Origin: an uncultured Caulobacterales bacterium
GTDB lineage: Bacteria > Pseudomonadota > Alphaproteobacteria > Caulobacterales > Maricaulaceae
Assembly (NCBI GenBank): GCA_938007945.1
Contig: CALLME010000259.1
Span: forward strand, 1 to 7,322
Direction: 5' to 3'
DNA length: 7,322 nt
Shown here in pieces: positions 5,959 to 7,322 of the stretch (within the stretch, counting starts at the first letter, position 1; every line of letters begins with the position of its first letter). Position numbers and translations under genes: made by a program. A model generated the notes under the pieces. That model ran no database searches. It was not told the origin of the DNA and saw nothing but the letters and a program-made list of their open reading frames with translations.

Positions 5959-5986
5959 GATCCTCGGAATAAATCCGAGGAAGGCG
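5959..5986 (+). repeat. Palindromic intergenic repeat, TCCTCGG family, unit 3
   Basis: TCCTCGGA (5961-5968) and TCCGAGGA (5974-5981) form a perfect 8-pair stem around a 5-base loop, followed by AGGCG. It sits between the divergent GIY-YIG and DUF2177 genes and is the mirror-orientation partner of unit 2 across the GIY-YIG gene. It lies within the presumed 5' control regions of both genes. Confidence 0.65.
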
Positions 5987-6018
5987 TAACTTTTTAAGCG
6001 CTCGTGCGTAATTAGGGC

Positions 6019-6417
6019 ATGAAAATCTACATTATTGCTTACGTCGCGACGCTAATCGCCTTTTTTGCCATTGATATGGTTTGGTTAGGGGCTGTGGCTA
6101 AGAATTTTTACGCCGCCCAGCTTGGACAGTGGATGGGCGCGCCGCGATGGGGTGTCGCGATAGCGTTTTACAGCGTCTATATCCTCGGCATCGTTATTTT
6201 TGCCGTCAAACCTGGCGTGGAGTCTGGCTCCCTCGCGACAGCGGCATTATGGGGCGCATTGTTTGGATTCTTCTGCTACGCGACCTATGATTTGACGAAC
6301 CTAGCGACGTTGAAAGATTGGCCTGTCAAAGTTGCGCTTGTCGATATTCCGTGGGGCACAGTGCTGACCGCGAGTTGCGCAGTCGCAGGGACATGGGCCG
6401 CACTTAAATTTGGCTAG
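6019..6417 (+). CDS. DUF2177 family four-helix membrane protein
   Basis: This is a 132-residue integral inner-membrane protein of unknown function. Four hydrophobic helices are predicted by eye at about 4-24, 43-63, 72-92 and 106-128. Conserved polar motifs of the DUF2177 family are present: IDMVWLG at the end of helix 1 (18-24), YATYDLTNLATLKDWP (87-102) between helices 3 and 4, and VDIPWGTVL (108-116) at helix 4. The charged residues within or near membrane segments suggest a binding or transport site, but no substrate is known. The start ATG is the only reasonable one; AGGG at 6014-6017 is just one base away, too close for a normal ribosome site, so leaderless or weak initiation is possible. 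It stands alone between two repeat regions, and nothing links it functionally to the nearby tat genes. Confidence 0.85.
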   Translation: MKIYIIAYVATLIAFFAIDMVWLGAVAKNFYAAQLGQWMGAPRWGVAIAFYSVYILGIVIFAVKPGVESGSLATAALWGALFGFFCYATYDLTNLATLKDWPVKVALVDIPWGTVLTASCAVAGTWAALKFG

Positions 6418-6444
6418 TAATACTAGTCCTGTACCTTTTATTTC

Positions 6445-6568
6445 CGTCATTGCGTCGTGTCGCGCGGCGGCACCCGCAATCCATGTTGGGGTGTTTCCTT
6501 AAATCCGGTTTTTATAAGTTAGATTATCGCATGAATTGCGAACGACCTGCGGTCGCGTCGCAATGACG
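6445..6568. repeat. Composite palindromic repeat (two inverted CGTCATTGCG units), REP/BIME- or MITE-like
   Basis: The 124-base element ends in the 10-base inverted repeat CGTCATTGCG (6445-6454) and CGCAATGACG (6559-6568). Each half is itself a hairpin: left ATTGCG (6449-6454) with CGCAAT (6475-6480), right ATTGCG (6535-6540) with CGCAAT (6559-6564). The inner borders CGCAATCCATG (6475-6485) and CATGAATTGCG (6530-6540) are inverse with one mismatch. Thus two units of about 40 bases face each other around a 44-base AT-rich spacer. Repeats of the form GTCATTGCG...CGCAATCC are a known type of intergenic bacterial repeat. No protein is encoded. Confidence 0.75.
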
Positions 6569-6579
6569 TGGTCTTTTTT
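6535..6579 (+). terminator. Possible terminator for the DUF2177 gene, inside the composite repeat
   Basis: The right repeat unit folds into ATTGCG/CGCAAT with an inner perfect stem CGACC (6543-6547) and GGTCG (6551-6555). Six T follow at 6574-6579, but 9 bases separate the stem from the T-run, longer than usual. The position, between DUF2177 and the tat promoter, fits an end of transcription. Confidence 0.35.
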
Positions 6580-6604
6580 CACGCCCTTCCACCGCACTCG
6601 CCGC

Positions 6605-6633
6605 TTGAACCTTGGCCTCGCACTCGCTACATA
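6605..6633 (+). promoter_or_regulatory. tatA: Sigma-70-type promoter of the tat operon
   Basis: TTGAAC (6605-6610), exactly 17 bases, then TACATA (6628-6633). Both hexamers are close to the vegetative consensus, and the preceding C (CTTGAAC) suits the alphaproteobacterial form. Transcription would start near 6639-6641, about 20 bases before the tatA ATG. It is positioned to drive tatA, tatB and tatC independently of the scpB cluster. Confidence 0.55.
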
Positions 6634-6636
6634 GAG

Positions 6637-6651
6637 CCTAAGTAACTTAGG
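6637..6651 (+). promoter_or_regulatory. Perfect palindrome at the tatA transcription start/ribosome site
   Basis: CCTAAGTAACTTAGG is a 7-base perfect inverted repeat around one A. It covers the expected transcription start and its right arm contains the AGG (6649-6651) of the tatA ribosome site, with 8 bases from the last G to the ATG at 6660. It could be an operator; an RNA hairpin would need the central bases opened to form a loop. The role is inferred from position only. Confidence 0.4.
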
Positions 6652-6659
6652 AAAATCTC

Positions 6660-6866
6660 ATGGCTCTTGGTCCTTGGCAAATTGCAATCGTACTTGTGCT
6701 CGTCGTGCTGCTCTTTGGCGGTAAGGGCAAAATCAGCTCTATCATGGGCGATATGGGCAAGGGGATTACGTCTTTTAAAAAGGGTCTTAAGGACGAAGTT
6801 AAGGACGCGAAAGATGCGGCCGAAGACGCGCTGGACGTGACTCCTAAGAAAAAAGATAAGTCTTAG
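6660..6866 (+). CDS. tatA: TatA, twin-arginine translocase pore-forming subunit
   Basis: This 68-residue inner-membrane protein oligomerises to pass folded proteins across the membrane. The N-terminal transmembrane helix (about 4-19, [16 protein letters not shown]) ends at the conserved FG hinge (F19-G20). An amphipathic helix follows (about 22-44, [20 protein letters not shown]), then a charged C-terminal tail ([15 protein letters not shown], then TPKKKDKS). The polar residue Q7 near the periplasmic end of the helix matches the conserved position in TatA. Length and layout are typical, and the GKI-S-MGD-KGI-FKKG motif separates it from TatB. The ribosome site is AGGA at 6649-6652. It is first in the tat operon, with 28 bases to tatB. 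Confidence 0.93.
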   Translation: MALGPWQIAIVLVLVVLLFGGKGKISSIMGDMGKGITSFKKGLKDEVKDAKDAAEDALDVTPKKKDKS

Positions 6867-6894
6867 ACCTTTCTGCGCATAAGGCGCGACCACA

Positions 6895-7236
6895 ATGATA
6901 CCTCAAATCGGATTTGCAGAAATGATAGTGCTGGCCCTGCTAGCGATTATCGTTGTCGGCCCCAAAGACCTGCCTGCGCTGATGCGTAAAATGGGGCAGG
7001 CGATGGCAAAAGTGCGCGCTATGGGGCAAGAGTTCAAAGACGCCTTCGCCGATATGGAAGCCGAGACGGAAATGGCGGAGCTGCGCAAAGAAATCAAAGC
7101 GCTGAAAGATATGGGCAAGTTCACAGACGATGATTTGTCAAATGAAATGCGAGAGCTAGACACCGCTGTACGTGACGCGACAGACTTCTCTAATCCCAAA
7201 TCGGACACGCCCACAGACACGCCGAAAGAGCCATGA
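6895..7236 (+). CDS. tatB: TatB, twin-arginine translocase receptor subunit
   Basis: The 113-residue TatB forms the substrate receptor with TatC for signal peptides bearing twin arginines. It starts MIPQIGFAEM with the conserved acidic E9 and the transmembrane helix (about 6-21), then the VVGPKDLPALMRKMGQAM motif (20-37) in which the GP hinge replaces the FG of TatA. A long charged amphipathic/coiled region follows (about 38-95), then a Pro/Thr-rich tail ending TPTDTPKEP. It is shorter than enterobacterial TatB but usual for alphaproteobacteria. AAGG (6881-6884) lies 10 bases before the ATG, a rather long spacing. The stop overlaps the tatC start in ATGA, indicating coupled synthesis. Confidence 0.92.
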   Translation: MIPQIGFAEMIVLALLAIIVVGPKDLPALMRKMGQAMAKVRAMGQEFKDAFADMEAETEMAELRKEIKALKDMGKFTDDDLSNEMRELDTAVRDATDFSNPKSDTPTDTPKEP

Positions 7237-7322
7237 CCAAAGACCCCGTCATACTCCCCGCGATTGAAGACGATGTCGAAAGCTCCAAAGCTCCGCTTTT
7301 GGAGCACCTTCTTGAGCTGCGC
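7233..7322 (+). CDS. tatC: TatC, twin-arginine translocase core subunit, N-terminal fragment
   Basis: Thirty codons are readable before the window ends: MTKDPVILPAIEDDVESSKA followed by PLLEHLLELR. The ending is the strongly conserved cytoplasmic N-terminal motif of TatC (hxxHLxELR) that directly precedes the first of six membrane helices and contributes to recognition of the twin-arginine signal peptide. The ATG overlaps the tatB stop by 4 bases (ATGA). The roughly 20 residues before the motif are acidic and longer than in Escherichia coli TatC, as is common in alphaproteobacteria. The rest of the gene lies outside the window, so integrity cannot be judged. Confidence 0.92.
   Translation, partial: MTKDPVILPAIEDDVESSKAPLLEHLLELR

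Noticed and set aside
6009..6014. TAATTA as -10 for a leaderless DUF2177 transcript
   Set aside because: No -35 at the right distance (GTAACT at 17 bases), and AT-rich hexamers are common in this gap; not strong enough to annotate.
1..7322. CRISPR array, tRNA/rRNA genes, insertion sequences, prophage or toxin-antitoxin genes
   Set aside because: No regularly spaced direct repeats, no cloverleaf-like or rRNA-like sequence, and no transposase or toxin-like coding sequence was seen on either strand.

Overview
The window is a chromosomal housekeeping block from an alphaproteobacterium. The evidence is the gene order dgt, SPOR-domain protein, nagZ, scpA, scpB, then tatA, tatB, tatC, together with a divergent erpA. 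This arrangement is familiar from Caulobacterales, Rhodobacterales and Rhizobiales. Base composition is moderate rather than very GC-rich. One near-match to a CtrA box next to a GANTC site would fit a Caulobacterales or Hyphomonadaceae-like organism, but that placement is a guess.

Left part (1-667). On the minus strand lie erpA, an A-type iron-sulfur carrier, and downstream of it the start of an FMN-binding split-barrel (pyridoxamine-phosphate-oxidase-like) stress protein that runs off the window. erpA and dgt diverge from a 59-base shared control region.

Middle part (668-5443). On the plus strand dgt stands alone, followed by a 192-base gap with RNA-like hairpins and a probable intrinsic terminator. 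The tight cluster SPOR, nagZ, scpA, scpB follows. nagZ begins at a TTG in the same frame as the SPOR gene, two codons past its stop. nagZ/scpA overlap by 4 bases and scpA/scpB by 11. The cluster joins cell-wall/division functions (SPOR, NagZ) with chromosome condensation and segregation (kleisin ScpA and ScpB).

Right part (5444-7322). Between scpB and tatA sits accessory material: a minus-strand GIY-YIG nuclease-domain gene, a four-helix DUF2177 membrane protein, and two unrelated sets of palindromic intergenic repeats. One set (three units containing TCCTCGG and a GGAARGCG-type tail) brackets the GIY-YIG gene. The other (paired hairpins with CGTCATTGCG ends) fills the gap before tatA. The tat operon follows behind a good sigma-70-like promoter and a perfect 15-base palindrome; tatC is cut by the window end.

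Most of the window is ordinary and conserved. The parts worth a second look are the repeat-bracketed GIY-YIG gene, the composite repeat before tatA, the palindrome at the tatA start, and the in-frame SPOR/nagZ junction.
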